Source: Devosia sp. FJ2-5-3
GTDB taxonomy: Bacteria > Pseudomonadota > Alphaproteobacteria > Rhizobiales > Devosiaceae
Assembly (NCBI RefSeq): GCF_029201545.1
Contig: NZ_CP104007.1
Span: forward strand, 1,708,501 to 1,772,500
Length of the DNA: 64,000 bases
Reading direction: 5' to 3'
Below the pieces are notes generated by a model. That model had not been told where the DNA came from, searched no databases, and was given only the letters and a program-made list of their open reading frames with translations. Of this stretch, positions 38,011 to 47,706 are shown in pieces. Each line of letters begins with the position of its first letter. The stretch's first letter is position 1. A program made the translations under genes and the position numbers.

Positions 38011-40236
38011 TCAGCCGGCCATATAGTTGGGGAACCACGCCTCGTGCGCGGTCCGCAGGGCGACGACCGATACCGGCTTCGCATTGCCCAGGATAAGTTC
38101 GCTGCCGCCCGTCGTGCCGATCCAGGGCGCCTGGATGCCGAGAGCCTTGGCCTCGTTCCACAGCGCCAGGATTTCGTCGCCCTGCGGGTCGAGATTAAGC
38201 GTTACCAGATAGCGGCCCTGATCCTCGGCAAAGTATTGCAGGACCGGGTCGTTCCCCTCGAGGTCAACGACGCGGGCGCCGAGACCACCGGCAATGGCCA
38301 TCTCGGCGAGGCCGACACCCAGGCCGCCATCGGAGAGATCGTGGCAGGCGGTGACGACGCCGGAGCGGATCAGCTTGCGGACGAAGTCGCCGGTCTTCTT
38401 TTCAGCAGCGAGATCGACATGCGGCGCGTCGCCGTCGCGGCGGTCGAAGAGATCACGCAGATATATGGACTGACCAAGATGGGTGCCGCGTTCGGCGGGG
38501 CCACCGATCAGAAGGATCGGCTGGTTCTCGGCGACAAAGCCGATGCGTACCGACTTTTCCCATTCCGGCAGCAGGCCGACGCCGCCAATGGTGGGGGTCG
38601 GCAGGATGCCGCGGCCATTGGTTTCGTTGTAGAGCGAGACATTGCCCGAAACGATGGGGAATTCGAGGACGCGGCAGGCTTCGCCTATGCCCTCGATGGC
38701 CTTGACCAGCTGGCCCATGATTTCCGGGCGCTCGGGATTGCCGAAATTGAGGTTGTCGGTTGCTGCCAGCGGCTCTGCACCGGTCGCGGTGAGGTTGCGC
38801 CAGGCTTCGGCGACGGCCTGCTTGCCGCCCTCATAGGGGTTGGCTTCGCAATAGCGCGGGTTGACGTCCGAGGTGAAGGCGAGGCCCTTGGTTTCGGCGC
38901 CATCGACGCGGATCACACCGGCGTCGCCACCCGGGCGCTGCATGGTGTTGCCCTGGATCATGGTGTCGTACTGCTCGTAGACCCAGCGGCGCGACGAGCA
39001 ATGGTGGCCGCCGATCAGCGCCAGCAGCGCCTCGGCGATATCCATCTGGGGCACGTCGTCCTTGGCGAGAGCCGCCGGGATGACGGGCTCGGTCCACGGG
39101 CGATCGTATTCAGGGGCCTCATCGCCGAGGTCCTTGATCGGCAGATTGGCGACTTCTTCGCCCTGCCAGAGCACGCGGAAGCGCAGATCGTCAGTGGTCT
39201 TGCCGACGGTGGCGAAATCGAGCTCCCACTTCTCGAAGACTTTTCGCGCTTCGGGTTCTTTTTCGGGGTGCAGCACCATGAGCATGCGCTCCTGGCTTTC
39301 CGAGAGCATCATCTCATAGGCGGTCATGTGCGCTTCGCGCACCGGCACCTTGTCGAGATCAAGCTCGATGCCGAGGTCGCCCTTGGCGCCCATTTCAACG
39401 GCAGAGCAGGTAAGGCCCGCAGCGCCCATGTCCTGAATGGCGATGACGGCACCGGTGGCCATCAGCTCGAGGCAGGCTTCGAGCAGGCGCTTTTCGGTGA
39501 AGGGGTCGCCGACCTGGACCGTGGGACGCTTTTCCTCGATGTCGTCGCCGAACTCGGCCGAAGCCATGGTCGCGCCGCCGACGCCGTCGCGGCCGGTCTT
39601 GGCGCCAAGATAAACCACCGGCAGGCCAACGCCCTCGGCCTTGGAGTAGAAAATCTTGTCGGTATCAGCCAGCCCCGCCGCAAAGGCATTGACCAGATTG
39701 TTGCCATTGTAGCGGGCGTCGAATTCGACCTCGCCGCCAATGGTGGGCACGCCAAAGGCATTGCCGTAGCCACCGACACCGGCAACGACGCCATTGACGA
39801 GATGGCGGGTCTTTTCATGCTCCGGCGCGCCGAAGCGCAGCGCGTTCATCGCCGCAACCGGTCGGGCGCCCATGGTGAAGACGTCGCGGAGGATGCCGCC
39901 CACGCCGGTCGCCGCGCCCTGATAGGGCTCGATGAAGCTCGGGTGGTTGTGTGATTCCATCTTGAAGACCACGGCCTGGCCATCGCCGATATCGACAACG
40001 CCGGCGTTTTCGCCCGGGCCCTGGATGACGCGCGGGCCGGAGGTCGGCAGCGTGCGCAGCCACTTTTTCGAGCTCTTGTAGGAGCAGTGCTCATTCCACA
40101 TCGCCGAGAAGATGCCGAGCTCGGTATAGCTCGGCTCGCGGCCGATCAGGTCGAGGATCTTCTGGTATTCGTCCGGCTTGAGCCCGTGATCCGCAACCAG
40201 CTGCGGTGTGATGGCGATGTCGTTGCGAAGGGTCAT
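38011..40236 (-). CDS. purL: Phosphoribosylformylglycinamidine synthase subunit PurL
   Basis: Catalytic subunit of FGAM synthase, step four of purine synthesis, acting with PurQ and PurS. The product is 741 residues, the small PurL type. Key stretches include the N-terminal [58 protein letters not shown] and [19 protein letters not shown]. The ATG at 40236 overlaps the upstream DJ-1 gene stop by 4 bp, so the two are translationally coupled. A longer upstream frame is an artefact of that overlap. Confidence 0.97.
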   Translation of the reverse strand: MTLRNDIAITPQLVADHGLKPDEYQKILDLIGREPSYTELGIFSAMWNEHCSYKSSKKWLRTLPTSGPRVIQGPGENAGVVDIGDGQAVVFKMESHNHPSFIEPYQGAATGVGGILRDVFTMGARPVAAMNALRFGAPEHEKTRHLVNGVVAGVGGYGNAFGVPTIGGEVEFDARYNGNNLVNAFAAGLADTDKIFYSKAEGVGLPVVYLGAKTGRDGVGGATMASAEFGDDIEEKRPTVQVGDPFTEKRLLEACLELMATGAVIAIQDMGAAGLTCSAVEMGAKGDLGIELDLDKVPVREAHMTAYEMMLSESQERMLMVLHPEKEPEARKVFEKWELDFATVGKTTDDLRFRVLWQGEEVANLPIKDLGDEAPEYDRPWTEPVIPAALAKDDVPQMDIAEALLALIGGHHCSSRRWVYEQYDTMIQGNTMQRPGGDAGVIRVDGAETKGLAFTSDVNPRYCEANPYEGGKQAVAEAWRNLTATGAEPLAATDNLNFGNPERPEIMGQLVKAIEGIGEACRVLEFPIVSGNVSLYNETNGRGILPTPTIGGVGLLPEWEKSVRIGFVAENQPILLIGGPAERGTHLGQSIYLRDLFDRRDGDAPHVDLAAEKKTGDFVRKLIRSGVVTACHDLSDGGLGVGLAEMAIAGGLGARVVDLEGNDPVLQYFAEDQGRYLVTLNLDPQGDEILALWNEAKALGIQAPWIGTTGGSELILGNAKPVSVVALRTAHEAWFPNYMAG

Positions 40237-40838
40237 CGGGTCGTTCCGTAGGGAGGCTCGGGGTAATATTCCATGGCGCGCTGAGTGTCGCGGGCAGTGT
40301 CCTGCCCGAACAGATGGCCCAGCAGCCACAATGACATGTCTATGCCCGCCGATACGCCGGCGCTGGTGACGACGCCGCTATCCTGCACATAGCGTTCGTC
40401 CTGGAGAAATTCCGTGCGCGGCGCATGGGCGCGGACAAAATCGATGCCGGAGCGATTGGTAGTCGCGCGGCGGCCTTCGAGAAAGCCGATCTTGCCCAGG
40501 ATCGCAGCTCCGGTGCAGACCGATACGTGCCAATTGGCGTCTGCCATATAGGCACGCAATTCGGCGAGGAATTGATCCTCGTTGACAAGGGTCCGCGTGC
40601 CCTTGCCGCCCGGAACGATAATAGCATCGGCGGGCGGACGATCGGCCCATGCGTGGGTGGCCTCGACGACGAGGCCCTTGCCGCAGGTAAGGCGCTTTTC
40701 CGGCCAGCCAAGGGTGAAGACATCCAGGCCCGTACCAAGCAGTTTGGCCATGGAAAAAACTTCCCAGGGCCCGACGAAGTCGAGCTCTTCCACGCCGGGA
40801 AACAAGACGATGGCAATGGAGAAACCATGTTCAGCCAT
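40233..40838 (-). CDS. DJ-1/PfpI-family protein (isonitrile hydratase-like)
   Basis: The product is 201 residues with a class I amidotransferase-like fold. The nucleophile Cys108 lies in [11 protein letters not shown], and Glu18 and His/Arg positions around [11 protein letters not shown] fit the InhA/isonitrile hydratase and GATase1-like group. It sits between purQ and purL and its stop overlaps the purL ATG. It is not needed for purine synthesis as known, so this is an insertion or a new partner. Confidence 0.85.
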   Translation of the reverse strand: MAEHGFSIAIVLFPGVEELDFVGPWEVFSMAKLLGTGLDVFTLGWPEKRLTCGKGLVVEATHAWADRPPADAIIVPGGKGTRTLVNEDQFLAELRAYMADANWHVSVCTGAAILGKIGFLEGRRATTNRSGIDFVRAHAPRTEFLQDERYVQDSGVVTSAGVSAGIDMSLWLLGHLFGQDTARDTQRAMEYYPEPPYGTTR

Positions 40839-40892
40839 GTTGCGCCCTCCGAAAAATGCGCAGCGCGCCGGCCTGAAGACTCAGGATGATAG

Positions 40893-41561
40893 TCAGGCCG
40901 CCCGGTCGAGAAGTGCGGCAAAAAGAGCCCGTCCGTCATCGCCGCCATGGGCGGATTCGATGAGGTTTTCGGGGTGGGGCATCAGCCCCAGAACGTTCTT
41001 TTCGGCGTTGAGAATGCCGGCGATGTTGTTGATCGAGCCATTGGGATTGGTCCCCTCGGCATAGCGGAAGGCGACGCGGCCATCGCCCTCAATACGGGCC
41101 AGCGTTTCCGCATCGGCGAAGTAATTGCCGTCGTGGTGGGCGACCGGGCAGCGGATGATCTGGCCCTTGGCGTAACCACGCGTGAACGGGTTGTCGGTGG
41201 CGCTGACCTCGAGCTTGACTTCGCGGCAGACGAATTTGAGCGAGGTGTTGCGCATCAGGGCGCCGGGCAGCAGCCCCGCCTCGATCAGGATCTGGAACCC
41301 GTTGCAGACGCCGAGGACTTTTACGCCGCGGGCAGCACGTTCGCGCAGCTTGTCCATGATCGGCGAGCGCGCGGCGATGGCGCCGCAGCGGAGATAGTCG
41401 CCATAGGAGAAGCCGCCGGGAATGACGACAAGATCAACATCAGGAATATCGGCGTCCTGATGCCAGACGATGGCCGGAGCCTGGCCCCCGATCTTGGTCA
41501 GTGCCGCGATCATGTCGCGGTCACGGTTAAGGCCCGGGAACACGATGACAGCTGCCTTCAT
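40893..41561 (-). CDS. purQ: FGAM synthase glutaminase subunit PurQ
   Basis: Supplies ammonia from glutamine to PurL. The product is 222 residues with the glutaminase triad Cys86 (LGVCNGFQ), His196 and Glu198 (MPHPENLIE). Start [17 protein letters not shown] is typical; the ATG at 41561 gives the family length. Downstream is the DJ-1 gene (54 bp), and upstream a 270-bp gap with palindromes separates it from the acyltransferase gene. Confidence 0.97.
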   Translation of the reverse strand: MKAAVIVFPGLNRDRDMIAALTKIGGQAPAIVWHQDADIPDVDLVVIPGGFSYGDYLRCGAIAARSPIMDKLRERAARGVKVLGVCNGFQILIEAGLLPGALMRNTSLKFVCREVKLEVSATDNPFTRGYAKGQIIRCPVAHHDGNYFADAETLARIEGDGRVAFRYAEGTNPNGSINNIAGILNAEKNVLGLMPHPENLIESAHGGDDGRALFAALLDRAA

Positions 41562-41706
41562 CGGTGGATCCTCGCTGTGTCTGGGAATGCGCGAGGCCCT
41601 TTTGGTTGGTCTTGGGCTAAAAGGCAAGACCCTCGGTCCGGTGGGGCGGTAAAACCTTTGGGGAAGGGGGGCGCGCCGTGGGGATGCCCCGTGCACGGAG
41701 CTTCTG

Positions 41707-41790
41707 TCGGGCGTGACCCGAGGGCCCCTAATCACACGCAGATTGCCAATAATGGGGCTCGCCGGGTGGCCCTCGGGTCAAGCCCGAGGG
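41707..41790. repeat. Two TCGGG-N5-CCCGA palindromes between purQ and the acyltransferase gene
   Basis: TCGGG CGTGA CCCGA (41707-41721) and CCCTCGGG TCAAG CCCGAGGG (41770-41790) face each other within 85 bp, the same arrangement as at 14751/14816. Confidence 0.7.
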
Positions 41791-41831
41791 AAGAGCGGGG
41801 ATCCATTGCGACAGGCGGGAGGTAGCCGAAC

Positions 41832-42899
41832 CTATTCCGCCGGTGCTGCCGCTGGCTTGATGCGTTGCGTACCCGGAATATGGGCCCAGTCGGGGCGCTC
41901 GAAGAGAAAACGTCCAAAGCCGATCTTCTGGGTGATCCACCACAGGACGAGCGGACCGCAGATGGCTGCAATCATAGTCAGCAGGCTGACGAGATTGGGC
42001 TCCGTTATCCCGGTGGCGAGGAGCAGGACGCGCAGGATGCTCATCGGGAGAGCGAATGCCACGTAGATCACCAGCGATTTCGTGCCGAGCCAGTGGAGCC
42101 ATGCCATCGCGGGCTGGCGCACCAGCAGGGCCGCAGCGATGACGATGGCAATCGCGCCGGCCATCGCGGCGAGGAGATGGATGCCAGGCAGCGCGGCCCA
42201 GCCCATCTGGATGTGCACGGGATCGAGCCGGAAGCCTGGGCTGAAAACGAGGATGGCATTGATGACAGCCCAGGCGGCAAGAATGGCGAGGGCGGGGGCG
42301 ACGTTGCTCCCTGCCCATTCCGCCAATCGAAACAGGTGCGGCGCGAACATGTAGCCAGCGTAGAAATAGACGAAATAGGCGGCGAACTGGTCGATGAGGT
42401 AGCTGCCGGTGTGGATGGACGCGATTTGCAGTGCTGCAGCGCCTGCAAGGGTGGCCCATTGCGGGATTTTGGCCTGGCGCAGCAGTTTGCTCGCGGCGGA
42501 GACGACTGCCAGCATGTAGATGAACCACAAGACGCCATAGGGCTCGACAATGGCGAAGGCAAGCGCGCCTAGCGCCCCGCCGGGATCGCGGCCGACGAGG
42601 GCCACCTTGAACACGATATGGATGATCGCCCAGAGCACATAGAAATACAGATAGTGCACCACCCGCCGGTCGGCGAAGGCGCGCCAGGGGCGGTCGATGA
42701 CCTGGCTGAGGAAGAGCCCCGAAATCAGGAAGAATTCGGGCATGCGGAAGGGCATGGCGAAGGCGATGGTCCAGTGCAGGAACCCGGTCTGGCCGGTGTC
42801 CTCGCCAACGCTTGACGCGCAATACATGATGACGACGAGAAAAATGGACAGGCCCTTGGCCATGTCCACCCATTCAAGCCGATGCTGATCCCTGACCAT
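41832..42899 (-). CDS. Acyltransferase 3-family membrane protein
   Basis: The product is 355 residues with about ten membrane helices and the family start RLEWVDMAKGLSIFLVVIMYCAS, followed by FRMPEFFLISGLFLS. Proteins of this family acylate sugars on lipids or exported glycans. The His usually present in the first motif (around DxxRG...H) is not obvious here. It lies inside the purine gene run, between purS and purQ, and has its own GGGGGAA ribosome site. Confidence 0.87.
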   Translation of the reverse strand: MVRDQHRLEWVDMAKGLSIFLVVIMYCASSVGEDTGQTGFLHWTIAFAMPFRMPEFFLISGLFLSQVIDRPWRAFADRRVVHYLYFYVLWAIIHIVFKVALVGRDPGGALGALAFAIVEPYGVLWFIYMLAVVSAASKLLRQAKIPQWATLAGAAALQIASIHTGSYLIDQFAAYFVYFYAGYMFAPHLFRLAEWAGSNVAPALAILAAWAVINAILVFSPGFRLDPVHIQMGWAALPGIHLLAAMAGAIAIVIAAALLVRQPAMAWLHWLGTKSLVIYVAFALPMSILRVLLLATGITEPNLVSLLTMIAAICGPLVLWWITQKIGFGRFLFERPDWAHIPGTQRIKPAAAPAE

Positions 42900-43019
42900 G
42901 GTGCATTCCCCCTGTGATAAGGGAAGTCTAGCCCATGGCTGAGACCGGCGCGTTAAGGCACGGGGATGGTTGTGATCGCAAATGCGCGATTGGTAACCAA
43001 GCCGCTAAGGGGCGTGGTT

Positions 43020-43103
43020 TTAGAGCGGTACCGAGGCGTAAGCCGCGAACAGCAGGCCGAGCGAGGCGACGAACATCACACAGAGGGCGAGAGTTTTACG
43101 CAT
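43020..43103 (-). CDS. Possible 27-residue membrane micropeptide
   Basis: A short frame MRKTLALCVMFVASLGLLF..SVPL with AGGA 9 bases before the ATG. It has a Lys/Arg N-terminus and one hydrophobic stretch (residues 5-22). It lies alone in the 260-bp gap between purS and the acyltransferase gene. Translation is not proven. Confidence 0.4.
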   Translation of the reverse strand: MRKTLALCVMFVASLGLLFAAYASVPL

Positions 43104-43159
43104 GGTGAATTGATCCTGCGCCATTACGCGGCGCGCGAGGGGAGTGTCGCAAGAAAACG

Positions 43160-43402
43160 TTAAGCGAGAATTTCGATGGCGTAGTTTTCGATCACGGTAT
43201 TGGCCAGCAGCTTTTCGCACATCTGCGTCAGCTCGGCCTTGGCCGTTTCCGCATCGGTGTCCGCAAGAGCGAGGTCGAAAACCTTGCCCTGGCGGACGCC
43301 CTGGACGCCGGCAAAGCCGAGACTGGCCAGCGAGCCTTCGATGGCCTGGCCCTGCGGATCGAGTACGCCGGCCTTGAGCGTGACGGTGACGCGCGCTTTC
43401 AT
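43160..43402 (-). CDS. purS: FGAM synthase subunit PurS
   Basis: Small structural subunit that bridges PurL and PurQ. The product is 80 residues beginning MKARVTVTLKAGVLDPQGQAI and ending with ENYAIEIL, which is standard. It follows purC after 18 bp. Its downstream partners purQ and purL lie 1.6 kb further along, behind an acyltransferase gene. Confidence 0.95.
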   Translation of the reverse strand: MKARVTVTLKAGVLDPQGQAIEGSLASLGFAGVQGVRQGKVFDLALADTDAETAKAELTQMCEKLLANTVIENYAIEILA

Positions 43403-43420
43403 CTGACTATGCCCTAGAAA

Positions 43421-44185
43421 TTACTGAACGAGACGCGGACCGGTGGTCAGCGCATTGTCGTTTTCCACCAGAATGCCCAGGCGCTGGGCGACTTCGCGGT
43501 AGTTTTCGACCAGACCGCCAAGACCTTCGCGGAAGCGGTCCTTGTCCATCTTGTTGCGGGTCTTGATGTCCCACAGGCGGCAATTGTCGGGGCTGATCTC
43601 GTCAGCCAGGACAATGCGCATCAGATCGCCTTCATAGAGGCGGCCAAGCTCGATCTTGAAATCGACGAGCTGGATGCCGACGCCCATGAACAGGCCGGTC
43701 AGGAAGTCGTTGATGCGGATGGCGAGGCTCATGATGTCATCGAGTTCGGCAGGGGTGGCCCAGCCGAAGGCGGTGATGTGCTCTTCCGAGACCATCGGAT
43801 CGCCCAGCGCGTCATCCTTGTAGCAGAATTCGATGATCGAGCGCGGCAGCTGCGTGCCGGCTTCGAGGCCGAGTCGCTTGCAGAGCGAACCGGCGGCATA
43901 GTTGCGCACGATCACTTCGAGCGGGATGATTTCGACTTCCTTGATCAGCTGCTCGCGCATGTTGATGCGGCGCAGGAAGTGCGTCGGGATGCCCATCGAA
44001 TTGAGCTTGGTGAAGATGAACTCCGAAATCCGGTTGTTCAGCACACCTTTACCGTCGATGACTTCGTGCTTCGCGCCGTTGCCGGCCGTCGCATCATCCT
44101 TGAAATACTGCACCAGAGTGCCCGGCTCGGGACCTTCGAAAAGGATCTTGGCCTTGCCCTCGTAGATTTTGCGTCGACGATTCAT
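43421..44185 (-). CDS. purC: SAICAR synthetase PurC
   Basis: Step seven of purine synthesis: CAIR plus aspartate to SAICAR. The product is 254 residues from the ATG at 44185 ([16 protein letters not shown]). Conserved stretches: [37 protein letters not shown] and [14 protein letters not shown]. First gene of the leftward purC-purS run. It is divergent from the DUF1476 gene. Confidence 0.97.
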   Translation of the reverse strand: MNRRRKIYEGKAKILFEGPEPGTLVQYFKDDATAGNGAKHEVIDGKGVLNNRISEFIFTKLNSMGIPTHFLRRINMREQLIKEVEIIPLEVIVRNYAAGSLCKRLGLEAGTQLPRSIIEFCYKDDALGDPMVSEEHITAFGWATPAELDDIMSLAIRINDFLTGLFMGVGIQLVDFKIELGRLYEGDLMRIVLADEISPDNCRLWDIKTRNKMDKDRFREGLGGLVENYREVAQRLGILVENDNALTTGPRLVQ

Positions 44186-44411
44186 CGGGATTCCGCTGCT
44201 CTGAAACTGCATCGCGTCAAGGCCGCTTCATGCGCCAGATCGGAGCGGAAATGCAAGCCCTTTCGCAGTCAGGGGGGCCGTGCTGTTGAAACATGGCTGG
44301 CGGGTCACGCCGTCGCATCTGGCCGAGCCGCGTTGATTTGCGCGCCGCAACCACTTATGTCGGAGCATGAAGGCCGGACTGACCGGCGGACAAGACAATC
44401 GGGAGACGGAA

Positions 44412-44735
44412 ATGGGCGGTTTCGACGAGCGCAAGAAGGGCCAGGAAGCCAAGTTTGCCTTCGACGCTGAAAAGCAGTTCAAGGCGGAAGCCCGCCGCAA
44501 CAAGCTTCTGGGCATCTGGGCTGCCGAACTGATGAGCCTTTCGGGCGACGAAGCCAAGGCCTATGCCGCCGAAGTCGTGGCTGCCGATTTTGAAGAAGCC
44601 GGCGACGAGGACGTGTTCCGCAAGGTGTCGGGCGATCTCAAGGCCAAGGGGATCGAAGTCGGTGACGACGTGATTCGCCAGAAAATGCTGAGCCTGGCCG
44701 CTCTCGCCAACCAGCAGATCGCCGCCGAAGGCTGA
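44412..44735 (+). CDS. F1-ATPase inhibitor zeta subunit (DUF1476)
   Basis: The zeta subunit blocks ATP hydrolysis by the F1-ATPase of alphaproteobacteria. The product is 107 residues from the ATG at 44412, with the family start GGFDERKKGQEAKFAFD (N-terminal inhibitory part) and a four-helix core (FKAEARRNKLLGIWAAELMSL onwards). A further ATG 45 bp upstream lacks the typical start. The gene is single and ends in a strong terminator. Confidence 0.92.
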   Translation: MGGFDERKKGQEAKFAFDAEKQFKAEARRNKLLGIWAAELMSLSGDEAKAYAAEVVAADFEEAGDEDVFRKVSGDLKAKGIEVGDDVIRQKMLSLAALANQQIAAEG

Positions 44736-44759
44736 GCTGTCCTAATCGTTTGAGTCTTG

Positions 44760-44791
44760 AAGGGAGCCGGCGGTGCGCCGGCTCCCTTTTT
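44760..44791 (+). terminator. Terminator of the DUF1476 gene
   Basis: AAGGGAGCCGGCG, a three-base loop, CGCCGGCTCCCTT and then TTT, 24 bp after the stop. Confidence 0.95.
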
Positions 44792-44796
44792 GCATG

Positions 44797-45099
44797 TCAC
44801 CCGATGGTGACATTCGTCGCTTCATGGGCGGTGCCGTTCATCTTCCAGTGCACTGTGACCTTCTCGCCGTTCTTGAGGCCAGGGTCCTTGAAGGTAGCGG
44901 GCAGCTGGTAGACCATTCCGTCGGCAAGGGTCAGCGTGTGGGCCTTGAGGTCGAAGGCCTTCACGGTGCCTGAAATGGTCTGGTCGGCCTGCGTGGCGGC
45001 CGCGGGCTTTGCGGCGGGAGCCATTGTGCCGGCCGCGAAAGCGGCACCAGGTGCGGCTACGGCGAGAGCGATCAGGAGGGGAGCAAGATATTTACGCAT
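44797..45099 (-). CDS. Periplasmic DUF1344-type protein
   Basis: The product is 100 residues from the ATG at 45099 (GGAGA 6 bases upstream), with a signal peptide (residues 1-23, ending AFAAG). The mature domain, SGTVKAFDLKAHTLTLADGMVYQLPATF..GLKNGEKVTVHW, matches the DUF1344 pattern of a small beta-barrel. Function unknown. It converges on the DUF1476 gene with the terminator between. Confidence 0.8.
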   Translation of the reverse strand: MRKYLAPLLIALAVAAPGAAFAAGTMAPAAKPAAATQADQTISGTVKAFDLKAHTLTLADGMVYQLPATFKDPGLKNGEKVTVHWKMNGTAHEATNVTIG

Positions 45100-45265
45100 G
45101 ATGATCTCCATGCGGTTGCCGGACATTTGTCCGGGACTGCCGGTTTTCTGGAGCCGTCGAGTCGCGGGCAACAATTCGGCCCGCCGGCAGATCCAAACCA
45201 GCGGGGAGTGGTTTAGGCCCGCCGCCAGTCGGTCTCAAGTTAAGAAGATTTAATTCTGAAAGTGG

Positions 45266-45304
45266 CGGAAACGCCTAAATTTCAAGCACTTAGGCGACTT
45301 TCCG
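45266..45304. repeat. Two-part inverted repeat CGGAAA-GCCTAA / TTAGGC-TTTCCG
   Basis: The arms CGGAAA C GCCTAA and TTAGGC GAC TTTCCG flank an 11-base loop. It lies 32 bp downstream of the stop of the leftward GNAT gene and 166 bp upstream of the DUF1344 start. It could be an mRNA 3' structure or an operator; the AT-rich stretch beside it (45240-45256) is unusual here. Confidence 0.5.
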
Positions 45305-45336
45305 GCGATTGTGCGGCGGTCTGGAACGGTTCCAGG

Positions 45337-45759
45337 TCACGGGTCTCTGGCAAGATTCATGGCCATGCCGATGGAGGCCGGCATTACCGGGTTGAAGCCA
45401 TATTTTGCGTAGAGATGGCGGGCATCGCCGTCGGCTATCAGGCTGACATAGGCGCCTTCGGGGGCGTTGGCGCGCAGATGATCGATGAGGGCCGACATGA
45501 TGGCCTTGCCCAGCCCCTTGCCGTGGTGCTCGGGTTCGAGCGCAATGTCCACGATCTGGAAAGCGGTGCCGCCGTCGCCGATGATCCGACCCATGCCGAT
45601 TGCGCGCCCCTCATGGAGCAGCGTCACGCCGAACCAGGTATTGGGCAGCCCGGCCCGGGCCTGCTCCACGGTCTTGCCGCTGAGGCCTGCAGCCAAGCGC
45701 AAGCGCAGATAATCTTCCAGCGCCGGCGCCTGTTCCTCGATCCGATATTGGTCGCTCAC
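45337..45759 (-). CDS. GNAT N-acetyltransferase
   Basis: The product is 140 residues with the GNAT core: ALEPEHHGKGLGKAIMSALIDHL (acetyl-CoA loop HHGKGLGKA) and the C-terminal YAKYGFNPVMPASIGM. The substrate is unknown. The ATG overlaps the stop of the upstream alpha/beta hydrolase by 4 bp, and that gene overlaps purB in the same way, so all three are coupled. Confidence 0.87.
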   Translation of the reverse strand: MSDQYRIEEQAPALEDYLRLRLAAGLSGKTVEQARAGLPNTWFGVTLLHEGRAIGMGRIIGDGGTAFQIVDIALEPEHHGKGLGKAIMSALIDHLRANAPEGAYVSLIADGDARHLYAKYGFNPVMPASIGMAMNLARDP

Positions 45760-46307
45760 AGCCGTTGCATCAGCCGAGTGAACATCAGGAGGCCTTCCGG
45801 CCAGGGGCCGTGGCCGGACGCTATATTGATGTGGCCGGCATCACCGGCCTGGTGAAATTCCGAGCCCCAGGCACCGGCCATGTCCGCCGCGCGCTCGAGT
45901 GAGCAGTAGCGGTCGCTCGAGGATATGACGAGGAGCGACGGGAAGGGCAGGGGATCGCGCGGGGCAGGCCCGAAGCACTTTGCTTCCTCGGGCACGTCCG
46001 GGTTCATTTCCAGATCGGGTGGGGAGACCAGAAACGCGCCGCGCACCTTGCCCTTGGGGAAGCGCGAGGCAGCGTGGACCACGGCGAACACGGCCAGCGA
46101 GTGGGCGACGAGGACGACAGGACGGTCGGAAAGTTCAACCGCCTTGATGATGGTGTCGACCCAATCCTCCGGATCCGGTTCATCCCAATCGGCCTGTTCG
46201 ACGATCGCTGCGGTGCGCATTTTCTCGGCCCAGCGCACCTGCCAGTGACCGTAACCTGACCCGCCGAGACCCGGCAGGATCAGTATGTCGCACTCAGCGA
46301 TTCTCAT
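45756..46307 (-). CDS. RBBP9/YdeN-family alpha/beta hydrolase
   Basis: The product is 183 residues. It shows the family start ILILPGLGGSGYGHWQVRWAEK, the nucleophile Ser in LVAHSLAVFAV (about residue 69), an Asp in SSSDRYC and a C-terminal His in GDAGHINIASG. Members are small serine hydrolases of unclear substrate. It overlaps purB upstream and the GNAT gene downstream by 4 bp each. Confidence 0.88.
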   Translation of the reverse strand: MRIAECDILILPGLGGSGYGHWQVRWAEKMRTAAIVEQADWDEPDPEDWVDTIIKAVELSDRPVVLVAHSLAVFAVVHAASRFPKGKVRGAFLVSPPDLEMNPDVPEEAKCFGPAPRDPLPFPSLLVISSSDRYCSLERAADMAGAWGSEFHQAGDAGHINIASGHGPWPEGLLMFTRLMQRL

Positions 46308-47635
46308 GCGCCGAAGACCCGGGCAAAGATCGTGTCGACATGCTTGAGATGGTAGGCATCATCGAACATGGCGTCGATTTGTTCATCGGACAGAGTCACT
46401 TCCGGGTCGGCCTTGAGGTTGGCTGCGAAGAGACCGGCGCGGTCGCCATTGTGCTGCCAGACCTTCATGGCGTTGCGCTGGACGGCGGCGTAGCTGTCCT
46501 CCCTGGAGTAGCCGGCCTGGGTGAGAGCCAGCAGCATGCGCTGCGAATTGTGGAGGCCACCGAGCAGGTCGAGGTTTTTCCGCATGTTTTCTGGATAAAC
46601 GACAAGCTTGTCGATGACGCCGGTGAGGCGGGCCAGTGCGAAGTCGAGGGTGACGGTGGCGTCCGGGCCGATCATGCGCTCGACCGACGAATGCGAGATG
46701 TCGCGTTCGTGCCAGAGGGCGACGTTTTCGAGCGCCGGGGTCACCATGCCGCGTACGAGGCGGGCAAGGCCTGTGAGGTTCTCGGTCAGCACCGGGTTGC
46801 GCTTGTGCGGCATGGCCGACGAGCCCTTCTGGCCCGGGGAGAAATATTCCTCGGCTTCGAGCACTTCGGTGCGCTGCAGGTGACGGATTTCGACCGCGAC
46901 GCGTTCGATGGAGGAAGCCACGACGCCGAGCGTTGCAAAGAACATGGCGTGGCGGTCGCGCGGGATCACCTGGGTCGAAACAGGCTCGATCGAGAGGCCC
47001 AGCTTTTCGGCGACATATTCCTCGACCGACGGGTCGATATTGGCGAAGGTGCCGATCGCGCCGGAAATGGCGGCAGTGGCGATTTCATCGCGGGCGGCAA
47101 CGAGGCGGGCGCGGTTGCGGGTGAACTCGGCATAGGCCTCGGCGAGTTTTACACCGAATGTGGTCGGCTCGGCATGGATGCCGTGGCTGCGGCCGATGGT
47201 GATGGTGTTCTTGTGCTCATAGGCACGACGCTTGAGGGCCTCGAGCAGCGCATCGACATCGGCGATCAGGATGTCAGCGGCGCGCTTCATCTGCACCGAG
47301 AGCGTCGTGTCGAGAATATCCGACGAGGTCATGCCCTGGTGCACGAAGCGAGCATCGGGGCCGACGATCTCGGACAGGTGGGTCAGGAAGGCGATGACAT
47401 CGTGCTTGGTGGTGCGCTCGATTTCGTCGATGCGCTCGACATCGAAGCCGTAATCGCCCAGCTCGGCCTTGCGCGCGTTCATCACTTCCCAGATCTTGTC
47501 GGCGCTTTCCTTGGGCACGACGCCAAGCTCGGCCAGCTTGGAGGTCGCATGCGCCTCGATTTCGAACCAGATCGCGAAGCGGGTCTCGGCCGACCAGTTT
47601 GCCACCATTTCAGGACGGGAATAGCGCGGAATCAT
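46304..47635 (-). CDS. purB: Adenylosuccinate lyase
   Basis: Splits SAICAR and adenylosuccinate in purine synthesis. The product is 443 residues beginning MIPRYSRPEMVANWSAETRF. The catalytic motifs are HEVIAF-type (KHDVIAFLTHLSE), VHQGMTSSDILDT and the flexible signature loop GSSAMPHKRNPV. Length is standard. It is the first gene of a three-gene coupled operon with the hydrolase and GNAT genes, and lies 2.1 kb upstream of purC on the same strand. Confidence 0.97.
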   Translation of the reverse strand: MIPRYSRPEMVANWSAETRFAIWFEIEAHATSKLAELGVVPKESADKIWEVMNARKAELGDYGFDVERIDEIERTTKHDVIAFLTHLSEIVGPDARFVHQGMTSSDILDTTLSVQMKRAADILIADVDALLEALKRRAYEHKNTITIGRSHGIHAEPTTFGVKLAEAYAEFTRNRARLVAARDEIATAAISGAIGTFANIDPSVEEYVAEKLGLSIEPVSTQVIPRDRHAMFFATLGVVASSIERVAVEIRHLQRTEVLEAEEYFSPGQKGSSAMPHKRNPVLTENLTGLARLVRGMVTPALENVALWHERDISHSSVERMIGPDATVTLDFALARLTGVIDKLVVYPENMRKNLDLLGGLHNSQRMLLALTQAGYSREDSYAAVQRNAMKVWQHNGDRAGLFAANLKADPEVTLSDEQIDAMFDDAYHLKHVDTIFARVFGA

Positions 47636-47672
47636 GGGGTTAGCCTCGGCTGGTGAGAATTTGATTCAGGTG

Positions 47673-47695
47673 GAGGCGGCATTTTCGGCCGCCTC
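47673..47695 (-). terminator. Hairpin downstream of rpe
   Basis: GAGGCGGC, seven bases, GCCGCCTC: a perfect stem 11 bp past the rpe stop. The plus strand has TTTT in the loop, but neither side has a T tail, so termination strength is unclear. Confidence 0.5.
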
Positions 47696-47706
47696 TGTGA
47701 CGATTG

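Noticed and set aside
37825..39954. 709-residue open frame antisense to purL
   Set aside because: purL has full motifs; the opposite frame is compositional only.
45244..45257. Second CtrA box in TTAAGAAGATTTAA
   Set aside because: The spacing between the two TTAA is 6, not 7, and the site is not near a suitable start.
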